31,361 nt of DNA from contig NZ_JNYE01000092.1 in NCBI RefSeq assembly GCF_000717185.1, forward strand, positions 1 to 31,361, given 5' to 3'. Below the pieces are notes generated by a model, which was not told the origin of the DNA, made no database searches, and saw only the letters and a program-made list of their open reading frames with translations. Position numbers and translations under genes: made by a program. The number at the start of each line of letters is the position of its first letter. Position 1 is the first letter of the stretch. Below are positions 15,347-23,468 of the stretch, piece by piece. This stretch comes from Kitasatospora phosalacinea. Its GTDB lineage: Bacteria; Actinomycetota; Actinomycetes; Streptomycetales; Streptomycetaceae.

Positions 15347-16453
15347 TCAGCCCTCCGCCCAGTCGCCGCCCGCGAGGAACTCCTCGAGGGCGGCGCGGTG
15401 CGGTCGGGGGTCGATCCGCTCGGCGGCCAGCCACGCGTCCGAGTAGTACTTGTCGAGGTACCGGTCGCCCGGGTCGCAGATCAGCGTGACGACGCTGCCG
15501 CTGCGGCCCTCGCGGCGCATCTCGGCGACGATCCGCAGGGCGCTCCACAGGCCGGTGCCGGTGGAGGCGCCGGCCTTCTTGCCGAGGACGTCGGCGAGCA
15601 GGTGGACGGCGGCGATGGAGGCCGCGTCGGGGACCTTCATCATCCGGTCGATCGCGCCGGGCACGAAGGAGGGCTCCATCCGGGGGCGGCCGATGCCCTC
15701 GATCCGCGAGCCGGTGGGGCAGTGGGCGTCGGGGTCGTGGTGCACCCAGCCCTCGAAGAAGCAGGAGTTCTCCGGGTCGGCGACGCAGATCCGGGTGTCG
15801 TACTGCATGTAGTGGACGTACCGGGCGATGGTCGCGGAGGTGCCGCCGGTGCCCGCGGTGGCGACGATCCAGGCGGGCTCGGGGTGGGGCTCCATCCGCA
15901 GCTGGGCGAAGACCGACTCGGCGATGTTGTTGTTGCCGCGCCAGTCGGTGGCCCGCTCGGCGTAGGTGAACTGGTCCATGTAGTGGCCGCCGGTCTCGGT
16001 GGCGAGCGCGGCGGCCACCGCGTAGACCTCGCCCGCGTTGTCGACCAGGTGGCACCGCCCGCCGTGGAACTCGATCAGCTCGATCTTGGCGCGGCTGGTG
16101 GTACGGGCCATCACGGCGACGAACGGGACGCCGACCAGCTGGGCGAAGTACGCCTCGGAGACGGCGGTGGAACCGCTGGACGCCTCGATGACCGGGGCGC
16201 CGGGCCGGATCCAGCCGTTGCACAGGCCGTACAGGAACAGCGAGCGGGCCAGCCGGTGCTTCAGGCTGCCGGTGGGGTGCGTCGACTCGTCCTTGAGGTA
16301 CAGGTCGACGCCCCAGTCGGCGGGCAGCGGGAAGCGCAGCAGGTGGGTGTCGGCGGAGCGGTTGGCGTCGGCCTGGACGCGGCGGACGGCCTCCTTCAGC
16401 CAGGCCCGGTACTCGGGGTCGGTCCGGTCCACGTCCTGGGTCTGATCGCTCAT
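15347..16453 (-). CDS. PLP-dependent cysteine synthase-family protein, candidate L-cysteine desulfhydrase (Cds1-like)
   Basis: A fold-type II PLP enzyme of 368 residues. Lys65 in [11 protein letters not shown] is the Schiff-base residue, [15 protein letters not shown] is the substrate loop (Asn of the usual SGN motif replaced by Ser-Thr), and [14 protein letters not shown] is the phosphate-binding loop. It is longer than typical CysK (about 310) and has a Cys-, His- and Trp-rich insert ([12 protein letters not shown]). The overall pattern resembles mycobacterial Cds1 (Rv3684), which releases H2S, pyruvate and ammonia from cysteine; this assignment is from memory, and a beta-substituting synthase remains possible. 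GAGGAG lies nine bases before ATG 16453. No other sulfur genes are adjacent. Confidence 0.82.
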   Translation of the reverse strand: MSDQTQDVDRTDPEYRAWLKEAVRRVQADANRSADTHLLRFPLPADWGVDLYLKDESTHPTGSLKHRLARSLFLYGLCNGWIRPGAPVIEASSGSTAVSEAYFAQLVGVPFVAVMARTTSRAKIELIEFHGGRCHLVDNAGEVYAVAAALATETGGHYMDQFTYAERATDWRGNNNIAESVFAQLRMEPHPEPAWIVATAGTGGTSATIARYVHYMQYDTRICVADPENSCFFEGWVHHDPDAHCPTGSRIEGIGRPRMEPSFVPGAIDRMMKVPDAASIAAVHLLADVLGKKAGASTGTGLWSALRIVAEMRREGRSGSVVTLICDPGDRYLDKYYSDAWLAAERIDPRPHRAALEEFLAGGDWAEG

Positions 16454-16489
16454 CGCGCCACTCTCCTCGCCACCGCCGGTACGCCACCG

Positions 16490-16519
16490 AGTGTAACAGT
16501 CAACTACGATAAGTGACGA
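16490..16519 (-). promoter_or_regulatory. Candidate promoter of the cysteine synthase-like gene
   Basis: On the minus strand TCGTCA (16519-16514) and TACACT (16495-16490) are 18 bp apart, in an AT-rich island within GC-rich DNA. The leader would be about 30 nt and contains the ribosome binding site. Confidence 0.45.
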
Positions 16520-16653
16520 TTACGGAGGCCCCAGCTTCCCCTTATGGCGGGCCCGTACGGCCGGCGGCCCTCGGCGGCTCCACAGCTGCACGTCGGAGCC
16601 CCCGGGCCACCGCCGGCAGGCGGCCGTCCGGGCTGACGGCCGGGGAGCGCGGC

Positions 16654-16677
16654 GGGCCGGGGCGGGCCCCCCGGCCC
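16654..16677 (-). terminator. Hairpin downstream of the FtsX-like permease gene
   Basis: A 9-bp stem GGGCCGGGG-type arm pairs with its complement (16654-16662 with 16669-16677) around a six-base loop. It lies about 30 bp past the permease stop. No other feature is seen between 16520 and 16706. Confidence 0.4.
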
Positions 16678-16706
16678 CGCACAGGCCGGGGGCGCCCGCC
16701 GGTGCG

Positions 16707-19271
16707 TCAGCCGCCCGCCACCGCCCGCAGGACGTCCAGCTTCGCCGCCCGCGCGGCGGGCCGCAGCCCGGCCAGCACCCCGGCGGCCGGTCCGACCAGG
16801 GCGACCACGGCGAGCCGCCCGAGGGGCAGCGCGAAGGAGCCGGTGCCCGCGCCGTCGGAGGCCCGGGTGAGCGCCCAGCCGAGCAGCGCGCCGAGGAGCA
16901 GCCCGCCCGTGGTGCCGAACGCGGCGACCAGCACCGACTCCCAGCGCACCACGGCCCGCAACTGGGCCCGGGTCTGCCCGACGGCGCGCAGCAGGCCGAG
17001 TTCGCGGGTGCGCTCGTGGACGGCGAGGGTCAGCGTGTTGGCGATGCCGAGCAGCGCGATCAGCACGGCGAGCGCGAGCAGCGCGTAGACCACCGAGAGC
17101 ATCGTGTCGACGCCGGAGGCCGAACTCTCCGCGTACTCGGCGCGGGTCTGCACCTGCGGGCTGCCGTACGCGGCGGCGATCCGCCCGATCGCGGCCTTGC
17201 CCTGGTCGACGGTGACGCCGGGCCGCAGCGCGACGACGACCAGCGTGTCGGCGTCCTGGACGCGGTGCGGCTCCCAGGCCGGGCGGCTGATCAGGTAGTC
17301 CCCGGCGACGCCGCCGCCCGCGTAGAGGGCGCGGACGGTGAAGGCGGCGGTGGTGTCGGTGAACTGCAGCTGCACGGTCGAGCCGAGCCGCCAGCCGTGC
17401 GCCTCGGCCTCGGGGCGGGAGACGGCGAGGCCGTCGGTGCCGAGGTCGGCGAGCGAGCCGTCGACCCGGCCGAGGTCGGTGACCCGGGCCAGCGCGACCG
17501 GGTCGGCGACGCCCAACCGGGCGCCGTGGCCGTCGATCCGGGCGGCGCCGCGGCCGAGGCCGACGGCGGTGCCGACCTCGGGGAGGGCGGCGACGGCGGG
17601 GGCGAGCTTCGGCGAGACGCCGCTGCCCCCGGCCCCGGTGGCGGGGGCGGTGACGGCGAGGTCGCCCGCGAAGGAGCGGGAGACGGTGTCGTCCAGGGTC
17701 GCCTTGACGGAGGCGCCGAACACGGTGAACAGGGTGACCACGGCGACGCCGACCATCAGCGCGGTCGCGGTGGCGGCCGTCCGCCCGGGGTTGCGGGCGG
17801 CGTTGCGGCGGGCCAGCGCGCCGGTGACGCCGCGCAGTCGGGGCAGCGGCGCGCCCAGCACCCGGACGGCGAGCACCGCGGCGACCGGCCCGAGCACGAC
17901 CGTCCCGGCGAGCAGGGCGAGCGCCCCGCCGACGGTCAGCGCCAGCGAGGGGCCGCGGGTCGCGCCGACCACCACGGCGGGCAGCCCGCCGAGCAGCACG
18001 AGGGCGCCGACCGCCTTGCGCACCGCGGCGCTTCGCCCCTGCGCCGAGGCGTCCACGGCGGTGTCGCGCAGGGCGGCGAGCGGGGCGGTGCGGGCGGCGC
18101 GCAGGGCGGGGACGAGGGCGGAGGCGGCGGCGACCAGGGTGCCGGTGAGCAGCGGCAGCAGGACCGTCGCGGCGTGGACCACGGTGCCGCCGGTGGGCAG
18201 GGTGAACCCGATCGCGGCGAACAGCGCCTTCAGCCCGGCGGCGACGCCGAAGCCGCCGAGCAGGCCGAGCGCGGAGGCGAGGACGCCGATCGCGAGGGCC
18301 TCGCCGAGGGTGGTGCCGAGCACCTGGCGGCGGCTCGCGCCGAGGGCGCGCAGCAGGGCGTTCTCGCGGGTGCGCTGGGCGGTGACGATGGCGAAGGTGT
18401 TGTGGATGGTGAAGGTGGCGACCAGCAGGGCGACCCCGGCGAACACCAGCAGCAGGGTGGTGAACAGGCTCAGGAAGCGGCCGGAGACGTCGGCGGTGGA
18501 CTGCGCGGTGGCGTCCGCGCCGGTCAGCGCCTCCACCCCGTCCGGCAGCAACTTCTGTACCTCGTCCACCAGTTGGCGTTGGCTCAGGCTGTCCGAGCGC
18601 AGCCGGACGGTGGACACCTGTCCGCTGCCCTTCGGCGTCAGGTGGGCCTGGGCGTCGGCGAGGGTCAGCGCGGTGAAGGTGCTGGGGCCCATGCCGTCGG
18701 CGTCGGCGCCGAAGGTCGCGATGCCGACCACGGTGATCCGCACCGGGTCGGGGGTGCGCAGCACCGTGCTGTCGCCGACCTCCAGCCCGCCCGCCTTCGC
18801 GGCGCCCCGGTTGACCACCGCCTCGCCGGGCGCGGCGGGGGCGCGGCCCTCGGCGAGCCGGTACGGGTTGAGCTTCGGGTCGTCGATCCAGTTCCCGGCC
18901 AGGGTGGGCGGGCCCTGCCCGCCAACGGGCTTGCCGTCGGCGCCGATCAGTTGGCCCGCGCCCTGCACCGAGGGCTCGGCGGCGCTCACCCCGGGCGCGG
19001 TGCGCAGCCGCTCGGTCAGCGACTCGTCCAGCGGGGCGCGGATCCCGCCGGGGACGTCGGGCGCGTCCAGCACCCGGGCGCTGCGGACGACCGCGTCGGT
19101 GCCCGCGTTGGCATCCGCGAACAGGGTGTCGAAGTTGGCCCGCAGGGTGTCGCCCAGCACCATCGTGCCGGTCAGGAACGCCACGCCCAGGACGATCGAC
19201 AGCACGGTGCCGAACAGTCGGCGCCGGTGGGCGAGCAGCGAGCGCGCCCCGATCCGCACGCTCGCGTTCAC
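16707..19271 (-). CDS. FtsX/MacB-like ABC transporter permease, large
   Basis: The 854-residue permease has an N-terminal membrane helix (about 19-41, LFGTVLSIVLGVAFLTG) followed by a MacB-type extracytoplasmic domain (about 42-255), then two FtsX-type transmembrane blocks. The first contains ATFTIHNTFAIVTAQRTRENALLRALGASRRQVL; the second, near the C-terminus, contains GIANTLTLAVHERTRELGLLRAVGQTRAQL (landmarks only: RTRENALLRALG and RTRELGLLRAVG). A second extracytoplasmic domain lies between. Family members move lipids, lipoproteins or antimicrobial peptides, or transmit mechanical work across the envelope. GTG 19271 overlaps the ATPase stop as GTGA; the frame is open further upstream only within the ATPase gene. 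The adjacent two-component system suggests envelope-stress or peptide defence (inference). Confidence 0.92.
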   Translation of the reverse strand: MNASVRIGARSLLAHRRRLFGTVLSIVLGVAFLTGTMVLGDTLRANFDTLFADANAGTDAVVRSARVLDAPDVPGGIRAPLDESLTERLRTAPGVSAAEPSVQGAGQLIGADGKPVGGQGPPTLAGNWIDDPKLNPYRLAEGRAPAAPGEAVVNRGAAKAGGLEVGDSTVLRTPDPVRITVVGIATFGADADGMGPSTFTALTLADAQAHLTPKGSGQVSTVRLRSDSLSQRQLVDEVQKLLPDGVEALTGADATAQSTADVSGRFLSLFTTLLLVFAGVALLVATFTIHNTFAIVTAQRTRENALLRALGASRRQVLGTTLGEALAIGVLASALGLLGGFGVAAGLKALFAAIGFTLPTGGTVVHAATVLLPLLTGTLVAAASALVPALRAARTAPLAALRDTAVDASAQGRSAAVRKAVGALVLLGGLPAVVVGATRGPSLALTVGGALALLAGTVVLGPVAAVLAVRVLGAPLPRLRGVTGALARRNAARNPGRTAATATALMVGVAVVTLFTVFGASVKATLDDTVSRSFAGDLAVTAPATGAGGSGVSPKLAPAVAALPEVGTAVGLGRGAARIDGHGARLGVADPVALARVTDLGRVDGSLADLGTDGLAVSRPEAEAHGWRLGSTVQLQFTDTTAAFTVRALYAGGGVAGDYLISRPAWEPHRVQDADTLVVVALRPGVTVDQGKAAIGRIAAAYGSPQVQTRAEYAESSASGVDTMLSVVYALLALAVLIALLGIANTLTLAVHERTRELGLLRAVGQTRAQLRAVVRWESVLVAAFGTTGGLLLGALLGWALTRASDGAGTGSFALPLGRLAVVALVGPAAGVLAGLRPAARAAKLDVLRAVAGG

Positions 19272-20017
19272 CGGGCGGCCGCCTTGCCGCGGCGGCCGTC
19301 GAGGGCCTTCATCCGGTCCAGTACCCGTTCGGCGGTGGGCTGTTGCACGGTGTCGACCAGGCGGCCGTCGGCGAGGAACAGCACCGTGTCGGCGTACGCG
19401 GCGGCGGCCGGGTCGTGGGTGACCATCACCACCGACTGCCGCACGGTGTCCACCGCGGAGCGCAGCAGGCCCAGCACCTCGCCGCCGCTGCGGGAGTCCA
19501 GGTTGCCGGTCGGCTCGTCGGCGAACACCACCGCGGGCCGCCCCGCCAGCGCCCGGGCCACCGCGACGCGCTGCTGCTGGCCGCCGGAGAGCTGGCTGGG
19601 CCGGTGCTGCAGCCGGTCGCCGAGGCCGACCACGTCGATCAGGGCGTCCAGCCACTCCCGGTCGGGGGCGGCGCCGCCGAGGTCCAGCGGCAGGGTGATG
19701 TTCTCCCGGACGGTGAGCGTCGGCAGCAGGTTGAACGCCTGGAAGACGAACCCGATCCGCTCCCGGCGCAGCAGCGTCAGCTCCCGGTCGCCGAGGCCGG
19801 ACAGCTCGGTCTCCCCCAGCCAGGCCCGGCCGCCGCTCAGGGTGTCCAGTCCGGCGGCGCAGTGCACGAGGGTGGACTTGCCCGAACCCGAGGGGCCCAT
19901 CACGGCGGTGAACCGGGCCGCCGCGAACTCCACGCTGACGCCGTCCAGCGCCCGCACCCGGGTCTCCCCCGCGCCGTACTCCTTCACGGCCTCCTCGACC
20001 CGGGCCGCGGCCGTCAC
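19268..20017 (-). CDS. ABC transporter ATP-binding protein, LolD/MacB type
   Basis: The 249-residue ATPase has Walker A GPSGSGKST (41-49), the Q-loop in FVFQAFNLLPTLT, the signature LSGGQQQRVAVARA (143-156), Walker B VVFADEPTGNLD (163-174) and the switch His in MVTHD. The FQAFNLLPTLTVREN and EPTGNLDS segments are typical of the subfamily that drives FtsX-like permeases, which follow in the same operon. GTG 20017 was chosen because it overlaps the preceding stop as GTGA; the long upstream extension of the frame has no domain sequence. A C-terminal tail (QQPTAERVLDRMKALDGRRG) extends beyond the core. It powers export or mechanotransmission by the permease. Confidence 0.95.
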   Translation of the reverse strand: MTAAARVEEAVKEYGAGETRVRALDGVSVEFAAARFTAVMGPSGSGKSTLVHCAAGLDTLSGGRAWLGETELSGLGDRELTLLRRERIGFVFQAFNLLPTLTVRENITLPLDLGGAAPDREWLDALIDVVGLGDRLQHRPSQLSGGQQQRVAVARALAGRPAVVFADEPTGNLDSRSGGEVLGLLRSAVDTVRQSVVMVTHDPAAAAYADTVLFLADGRLVDTVQQPTAERVLDRMKALDGRRGKAAAR

Positions 20018-20283
20018 CGCTTCCCCCCGTCCGCGCCGTGCTCCTCGGTCAGCACGCCCCGGCGCTCCCGGTACTCCGCCTCGTCGATCTCCCCCTGCGC
20101 GTACCGCCGCCCCAGCACCGCCAGCGGAGCGTGCTCCCCGCCCCCGCCGCACCACCCGCGCCGCCGCCACCCGGCCCGCCGCAGCACCGCCACCACCAGC
20201 ACCACCACCAGCAGCCAGAACAGCGGGAACACCAGCACCCACGGCCCGGGCCCGTGCCACCCGTCGGCCAGCAACGTCACCAT
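20014..20283 (-). CDS. Small SHOCT-domain membrane protein
   Basis: The 89-residue protein has one membrane helix (PWVLVFPLFWLLVVVLVVAVL, residues about 14-34), then basic RRAGWRRRGWCGGGGEH and a C-terminal SHOCT-like helix pair: LGRRYAQGEIDEAEYRERRGVL. SHOCT segments are thought to be oligomerisation elements found at the ends of many small bacterial proteins. It is the first gene of the transporter operon and overlaps the ATPase gene by four bases. Two starts fit: ATG 20283, ten bases after GAAGGGG, and GTG 20289, four bases after it; the ATG is preferred. A role as an accessory or membrane-anchoring subunit of the transporter is inference. Confidence 0.8.
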   Translation of the reverse strand: MVTLLADGWHGPGPWVLVFPLFWLLVVVLVVAVLRRAGWRRRGWCGGGGEHAPLAVLGRRYAQGEIDEAEYRERRGVLTEEHGADGGKR

Positions 20284-20386
20284 CACCACTCATCCCCTTC
20301 GGTCGAGAACACCGGCTCCCTACCGGCCCCTCCACCGTCCCCCGCACCCCCGCCCCAGCACGTCCCCCACCGGGCGGCACCCGCCC

Positions 20387-20402
20387 TACTCCCTGCGCAC
20401 TA
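20387..20402 (-). promoter_or_regulatory. Degenerate copy of the two-component palindrome, upstream of the transporter operon
   Basis: TACTCCCTGCGCACTA matches 12 of 16 bases of TACTCCCCGGGGAGTA, the core of the palindrome at 22310-22327. It overlaps the response-regulator stop codon and lies about 105 bp upstream of the first transporter gene, a plausible activator site. The gap 20284-20399 contains no gene. Confidence 0.5.
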
Positions 20403-21062
20403 CCCCAGCCACCCCGGCCGGACCAGCCCCGACTCGTAGGCCAGCACGACCAGTTGGGCCCGGTCCCGGGCGCCGAGCTTGACCATCGTGCGGCTGACGT
20501 GGGTCTTGGCGGTGAGCGGGCTGACCACCAGGCGGCGGGCGATGTCCTCGTTGGTGAGTCCGAGCCCGACCAGGGCGAGGACTTCGCGTTCGCGGTCGGT
20601 GAGGACGTCGAGGCGGGCGGTGGCGGGTTCCTTGGAGCGGGCGGCGAACTCGCCGATCAGGCGGCGGGTGACGCCCGGGGAGAGCAGGGCGTCACCGGCG
20701 GCGGCGACCCGGACGGCGCGCAGCAGGTCGCCGGGTTCGGTGTCCTTGACCAGGAACCCGGCGGCGCCCGCGCGCAGCGCCTCGAAGACGTACTCGTCGA
20801 GCTCGAAGGTGGTCAGCACGACCACCCGGACGTCCGCGAGGGCGGTGTCGGCGCAGATCAGGCGGGTCGCGGCGAGCCCGTCCAGGCGGGGCATCCGGAT
20901 GTCCATCAGGACCACGTCGGGGCGCAGTTCGCGGGCCAGCGCGAGGGCCCGTTCGCCGTCCTCGGCCTCGCCGACCACCTCCAGGTCGGGCTGGGCGTCG
21001 AGCAGGGCCCGGAACCCGGCCCGGACGAGGGTCTGGTCGTCGGCGAGCAGCACCCTGATCAC
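20400..21062 (-). CDS. NarL/LuxR-type response regulator
   Basis: The 220-residue protein has a receiver domain with acidic pocket ADD (7-9), phospho-acceptor Asp54 in VVLMDIRMP, Thr in VVLTTFE and Lys in FLVKD, joined to a LuxR-type helix-turn-helix (about 148-210: LTDREREVLALVGLGLTNEDIA and LVVSPLTAKTHVSRTMVKL as landmarks). GTG 21062 overlaps the kinase stop as GTGA, so both partners are translated together. Phosphorylation by the adjacent kinase should drive dimer binding to DNA. The palindrome upstream of the kinase, and its degenerate copy at this gene's 3' end facing the ABC operon, are likely targets (inference). Confidence 0.95.
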   Translation of the reverse strand: MIRVLLADDQTLVRAGFRALLDAQPDLEVVGEAEDGERALALARELRPDVVLMDIRMPRLDGLAATRLICADTALADVRVVVLTTFELDEYVFEALRAGAAGFLVKDTEPGDLLRAVRVAAAGDALLSPGVTRRLIGEFAARSKEPATARLDVLTDREREVLALVGLGLTNEDIARRLVVSPLTAKTHVSRTMVKLGARDRAQLVVLAYESGLVRPGWLG

Positions 21063-22252
21063 GTCGTCGCCCCGTTCCCCGTCATCGGCAGCCGGGCCCG
21101 CACCCGCCAGCCGCCGTTCCCGTCCGGCCCCGCCTCGACGCCGCCGCCGAGGGCGGCGGCCCGCTCCCGCATGCCGGTGAGCCCGTTGCCGCTGCCTCCC
21201 GCGTCGCCGCCCCCGGCCGGGCCGGGGTCGGTCACCGTGACCGTCAACCCCTGCTGTTCCCAGACGAGTTCGACGTGCGCGGTGCGGGCCGTGGAGTGCC
21301 GCAGCACGTTGGTCAGGGCCTCCTGGACGATCCGGAACGCGGCGAGTTCCAGCCCGGCACCCGTCCGGGCGGCCCGTCCACGCCGTTCGACCGTCACCAC
21401 CAGCCCGGCGTGCCCGGCCTGTTCGACGAGCTCGTCGAGCCGTTCCAGACCCGGCGCGGGCGCGCGCGGCGCGGTGGCGCCGGGGCCGCGCAGCGTGCCG
21501 AGCACCTGGCGGACCTCGCCGAGCGCCTCCTTGCTGGTCGCCTTGATCGTGGTCAGCGCCTCCCTGGCCTGTTCGGGGCGGGCGTCCAGCAGTTCCAGCG
21601 CGACCCCGGCCTGGACGTGGATCAGCGAGATCGAGTGCGCCAGGATGTCGTGCAGTTCGCGGGCCGTCCGCAGCCGCTCCTCGTCGTTGCGCCGGGCCCG
21701 GGCCTCCTCCTCGGCGGCCCGCACGGCGGCGATCCGCTCCTGCCGGAACCTGGCCAGTTCGGCGCCCGCGAAGACCAGCAGCAGCCAGGCCGTGACGCCC
21801 AGCTCCTGCCACCCCTGCACCGCGTGGTCCGGGGCCCGCAGCCAGCCGTCCGGCAGCGCGTGGCCGGTCAGCAGGTGCACCAGGTAGAAGCCGCCCGCAC
21901 TCAGCCAGGCCGCCCGCCGGTGGCCGTGCCGGACGGCGCCGAAGAACGCCACCACCATCGCCAGGAACGACGGGCCGTACGGGTAGCCGGCCCACAGGTA
22001 CCCGGCCGTGACGGCCGTGACCGCCGCCACCGTCGCGGCCGGCCACCGGCGCCGCAGCACCAGCAGCGCCGGGCCGAGCACCAGCAGCAGGTACCCCCAG
22101 CCGTCCAGCGGCACCCGCCCGTCCTGGTGCCGCCCCGCCACCGTCGTCCCCGCGACCTGCGCCACCGCCACCACCGCGGCCCCCGCCACCGGCCAGCCGG
22201 CCTTCGCCGCCCGCACCCACGGCGGCACCCACAGCAGCTGCGATTCGCCCAT
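21059..22252 (-). CDS. Sensor histidine kinase, HisKA_3 (NarX-like) type
   Basis: The 397-residue kinase has an N-terminal block of about five membrane helices (residues about 21-165) with only short outer loops, the layout of intramembrane-sensing kinases. A coiled region (168-195) leads to the dimerisation/phosphotransfer helix with His201 in ARELHDILAHSISL. The ATPase domain has the N-box EALTNVLRHS and the G-box GNGLTGMRERAAALGG. It phosphorylates the coupled regulator. The ATG at 22252 has no ribosome binding site and lies six bases after TAGCCT, pointing to a leaderless mRNA. Position next to the ABC operon fits a sensor of envelope damage or of a transported peptide (inference). Confidence 0.94.
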   Translation of the reverse strand: MGESQLLWVPPWVRAAKAGWPVAGAAVVAVAQVAGTTVAGRHQDGRVPLDGWGYLLLVLGPALLVLRRRWPAATVAAVTAVTAGYLWAGYPYGPSFLAMVVAFFGAVRHGHRRAAWLSAGGFYLVHLLTGHALPDGWLRAPDHAVQGWQELGVTAWLLLVFAGAELARFRQERIAAVRAAEEEARARRNDEERLRTARELHDILAHSISLIHVQAGVALELLDARPEQAREALTTIKATSKEALGEVRQVLGTLRGPGATAPRAPAPGLERLDELVEQAGHAGLVVTVERRGRAARTGAGLELAAFRIVQEALTNVLRHSTARTAHVELVWEQQGLTVTVTDPGPAGGGDAGGSGNGLTGMRERAAALGGGVEAGPDGNGGWRVRARLPMTGNGATT

Positions 22253-22258
22253 ACCCGA

Positions 22259-22264
22259 AGGCTA
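22259..22264 (-). promoter_or_regulatory. -10 box TAGCCT of the kinase/regulator transcript
   Basis: On the minus strand TAGCCT ends six bases before the kinase ATG; no ribosome binding site is present. No clear -35 is seen, which fits a promoter that needs an activator. Confidence 0.5.
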
Positions 22265-22309
22265 ACCACACCCCTGCGGCCCACCATCGTCCCGCCGGAG
22301 CAGACGCGC

Positions 22310-22327
22310 GTACTCCCCGGGGAGTAC
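22310..22327. promoter_or_regulatory. Perfect 18-bp palindrome upstream of the two-component operon
   Basis: GTACTCCCCGGGGAGTAC is fully self-complementary and lies 58-75 bp upstream of the kinase start, about 46 bp upstream of its -10 box. This is a typical place for autoactivation by a phosphorylated NarL-type regulator. Confidence 0.65.
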
Positions 22328-22528
22328 CGGGAGGGCCACGGCGGGCGGGGCAGCCGGGGCGGGGCGGGGCCCACCCCGGCGGGGGCTCACCCTGGCGGGG
22401 GGTGGTCCGGTGGCCGGTGGCGGTGTCACCCGTGCCGGTGACGGCGCCGGGATTCCCGGGGCGCGGCGGGCGCCCGTCCAGGTCGGGAGGGGGTCGGCCC
22501 CGTGGGACGGGCGTTCGGGGAGAAACGC

Positions 22529-22534
22529 TAGACT
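22529..22534 (+). promoter_or_regulatory. Candidate -10 (TAGACT) of the polyprenol-phosphate mannose synthase gene
   Basis: TAGACT would start transcription about 30 nt before ATG 22573, leaving room for the AAGGAAAG ribosome binding site. No convincing -35. The rest of the gap 22328-22528 is G-rich, with repeated GGCGGGG motifs and no gene. Confidence 0.4.
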
Positions 22535-22572
22535 GCCGCATCCGGCTCGTACGGCATCAAGGAAAGAAAAAC

Positions 22573-23304
22573 ATGGCTGAGGCCCACCCGAAGGTCGTCG
22601 TGGTTGTTCCGACCTACAACGAACGGGAGAACCTGCCGATCCTGGTTGGCCGGCTGGCCGACCTCGGCATGGAGAACCTGCACGTCCTGGTCGTGGACGA
22701 CAACTCCCCCGACGGCACCGGCGAGGTCGCGGACAAGCTGGCGGCCGACTCGGACGGCACGATCTCGGTGCTGCACCGCACGGAGAAGGACGGCCTGGGC
22801 CGCGCCTACGTGGCGGGCATGTCGCGGGCGCTGGAGGACGGCGCCGACATCGTCGTGCAGATGGACGCCGACCTGTCGCACCCGCACACCGCCGTCCCGG
22901 AGATGGTGGCGAAGCTGACCGGCACGGACGCCTCGGTGGTGCTGGGTTCGCGCTACGTGCCGGGCGGGTCGACCGCCTCGGAGTGGCCGTGGCACCGCAA
23001 GGCGCTCTCGGCGTGGGCGAACTTCTACGTCAACGCGATCCTGCAGCTGAAGGTGAAGGACGCCACGGCCGGTTTCAAGGCGTGGGAGGCCCAGGCGCTG
23101 CGCGCGGTCGACCTGCCGTCGGTGCGGTCCAACGGGTACTCGTTCCAGGTGGAGATGAACTACCGCGTGGTCAAGCGCGGCATGCGGATCTCCGAGGTGC
23201 CGATCCGCTTCGAGGAGCGGGTCGAGGGCATGTCGAAGATGAGCCTGGGCGTGCAGCTGGAGTCGGCGCTCGCCCCCTGGAAGCTGCGTTTCGGCAAGGG
23301 CTGA
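22573..23304 (+). CDS. ppm1: Polyprenol monophosphomannose synthase (GT2)
   Basis: The 243-residue GT2 enzyme transfers mannose from GDP-mannose to polyprenyl phosphate on the cytoplasmic face, giving the lipid donor for protein O-mannosylation and for some extracytoplasmic glycans. It opens with VVVVVPTYNERENLPILV, has VVDDNSPDGTG (40-50), the metal-binding DAD (98-100) in QMDADLSHP, and GSRYVPGGS, with DATAGFKAWEAQAL and VPIRFEER in the second half. It is the soluble Dpm1-like form without C-terminal membrane helices. AAGGAAAG lies six bases before the ATG. In related actinomycetes this enzyme may be fused or linked to apolipoprotein N-acyltransferase; no such gene is adjacent here. A strong terminator follows. 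Confidence 0.93.
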   Translation: MAEAHPKVVVVVPTYNERENLPILVGRLADLGMENLHVLVVDDNSPDGTGEVADKLAADSDGTISVLHRTEKDGLGRAYVAGMSRALEDGADIVVQMDADLSHPHTAVPEMVAKLTGTDASVVLGSRYVPGGSTASEWPWHRKALSAWANFYVNAILQLKVKDATAGFKAWEAQALRAVDLPSVRSNGYSFQVEMNYRVVKRGMRISEVPIRFEERVEGMSKMSLGVQLESALAPWKLRFGKG

Positions 23305-23325
23305 CCGCTCCTGCGGGTGCGCCGG

Positions 23326-23359
23326 ACGGCGCGGGTCGACGGTTCGTCACCCGCGCCGT
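23326..23359 (+). terminator. Strong intrinsic terminator after ppm1
   Basis: An 11-bp perfect stem ACGGCGCGGGT / ACCCGCGCCGT is topped by a further 3-bp helix (GAC/GTC) and followed by TTCCGCTTTT, a rare T-rich tail in this window. Confidence 0.85.
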
Positions 23360-23377
23360 TCCGCTTTTCCGGCGCCG

Positions 23378-23468
23378 CCCCGACGGCCGGTCAGGGCACC
23401 GCCGAGGGGGCCCCGACGGCCGGTCAGGACACCGCCGAGGGGGCCCCGACGGCCGGTCAGGGCGCCGC
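23378..23468. repeat. 33-bp tandem repeat running over the ROK gene stop codon
   Basis: Two full 33-bp units (23378-23410 and 23411-23443, one mismatch) and a third partial unit from 23444. The third contains the ROK stop (23457-23459). As 33 is a multiple of three, the same TGA recurs in frame at 23424-23426 and 23391-23393, so read-through would meet a stop every 11 codons. Confidence 0.85.

Noticed and set aside
16513..17088. Plus-strand frame starting in the gap after the cysteine synthase-like gene
   Set aside because: It runs antisense into the permease gene and its product is Arg/Ser/Pro-rich low complexity.
17016..21887. A 1623-residue plus-strand open frame opposite the ABC operon and two-component genes
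   Set aside because: The opposite strand encodes five recognisable proteins joined by GTGA overlaps; this frame is a GC-driven shadow.
22328..22528. G-rich stretch as a possible structured RNA or riboswitch before ppm1
   Set aside because: Only simple GGCGGGG-type repetition is visible, with no paired helices or known aptamer pattern.
23378..23468. Possible CRISPR array
   Set aside because: Units are directly adjacent with no spacers, there are fewer than three full copies, and no cas genes occur.
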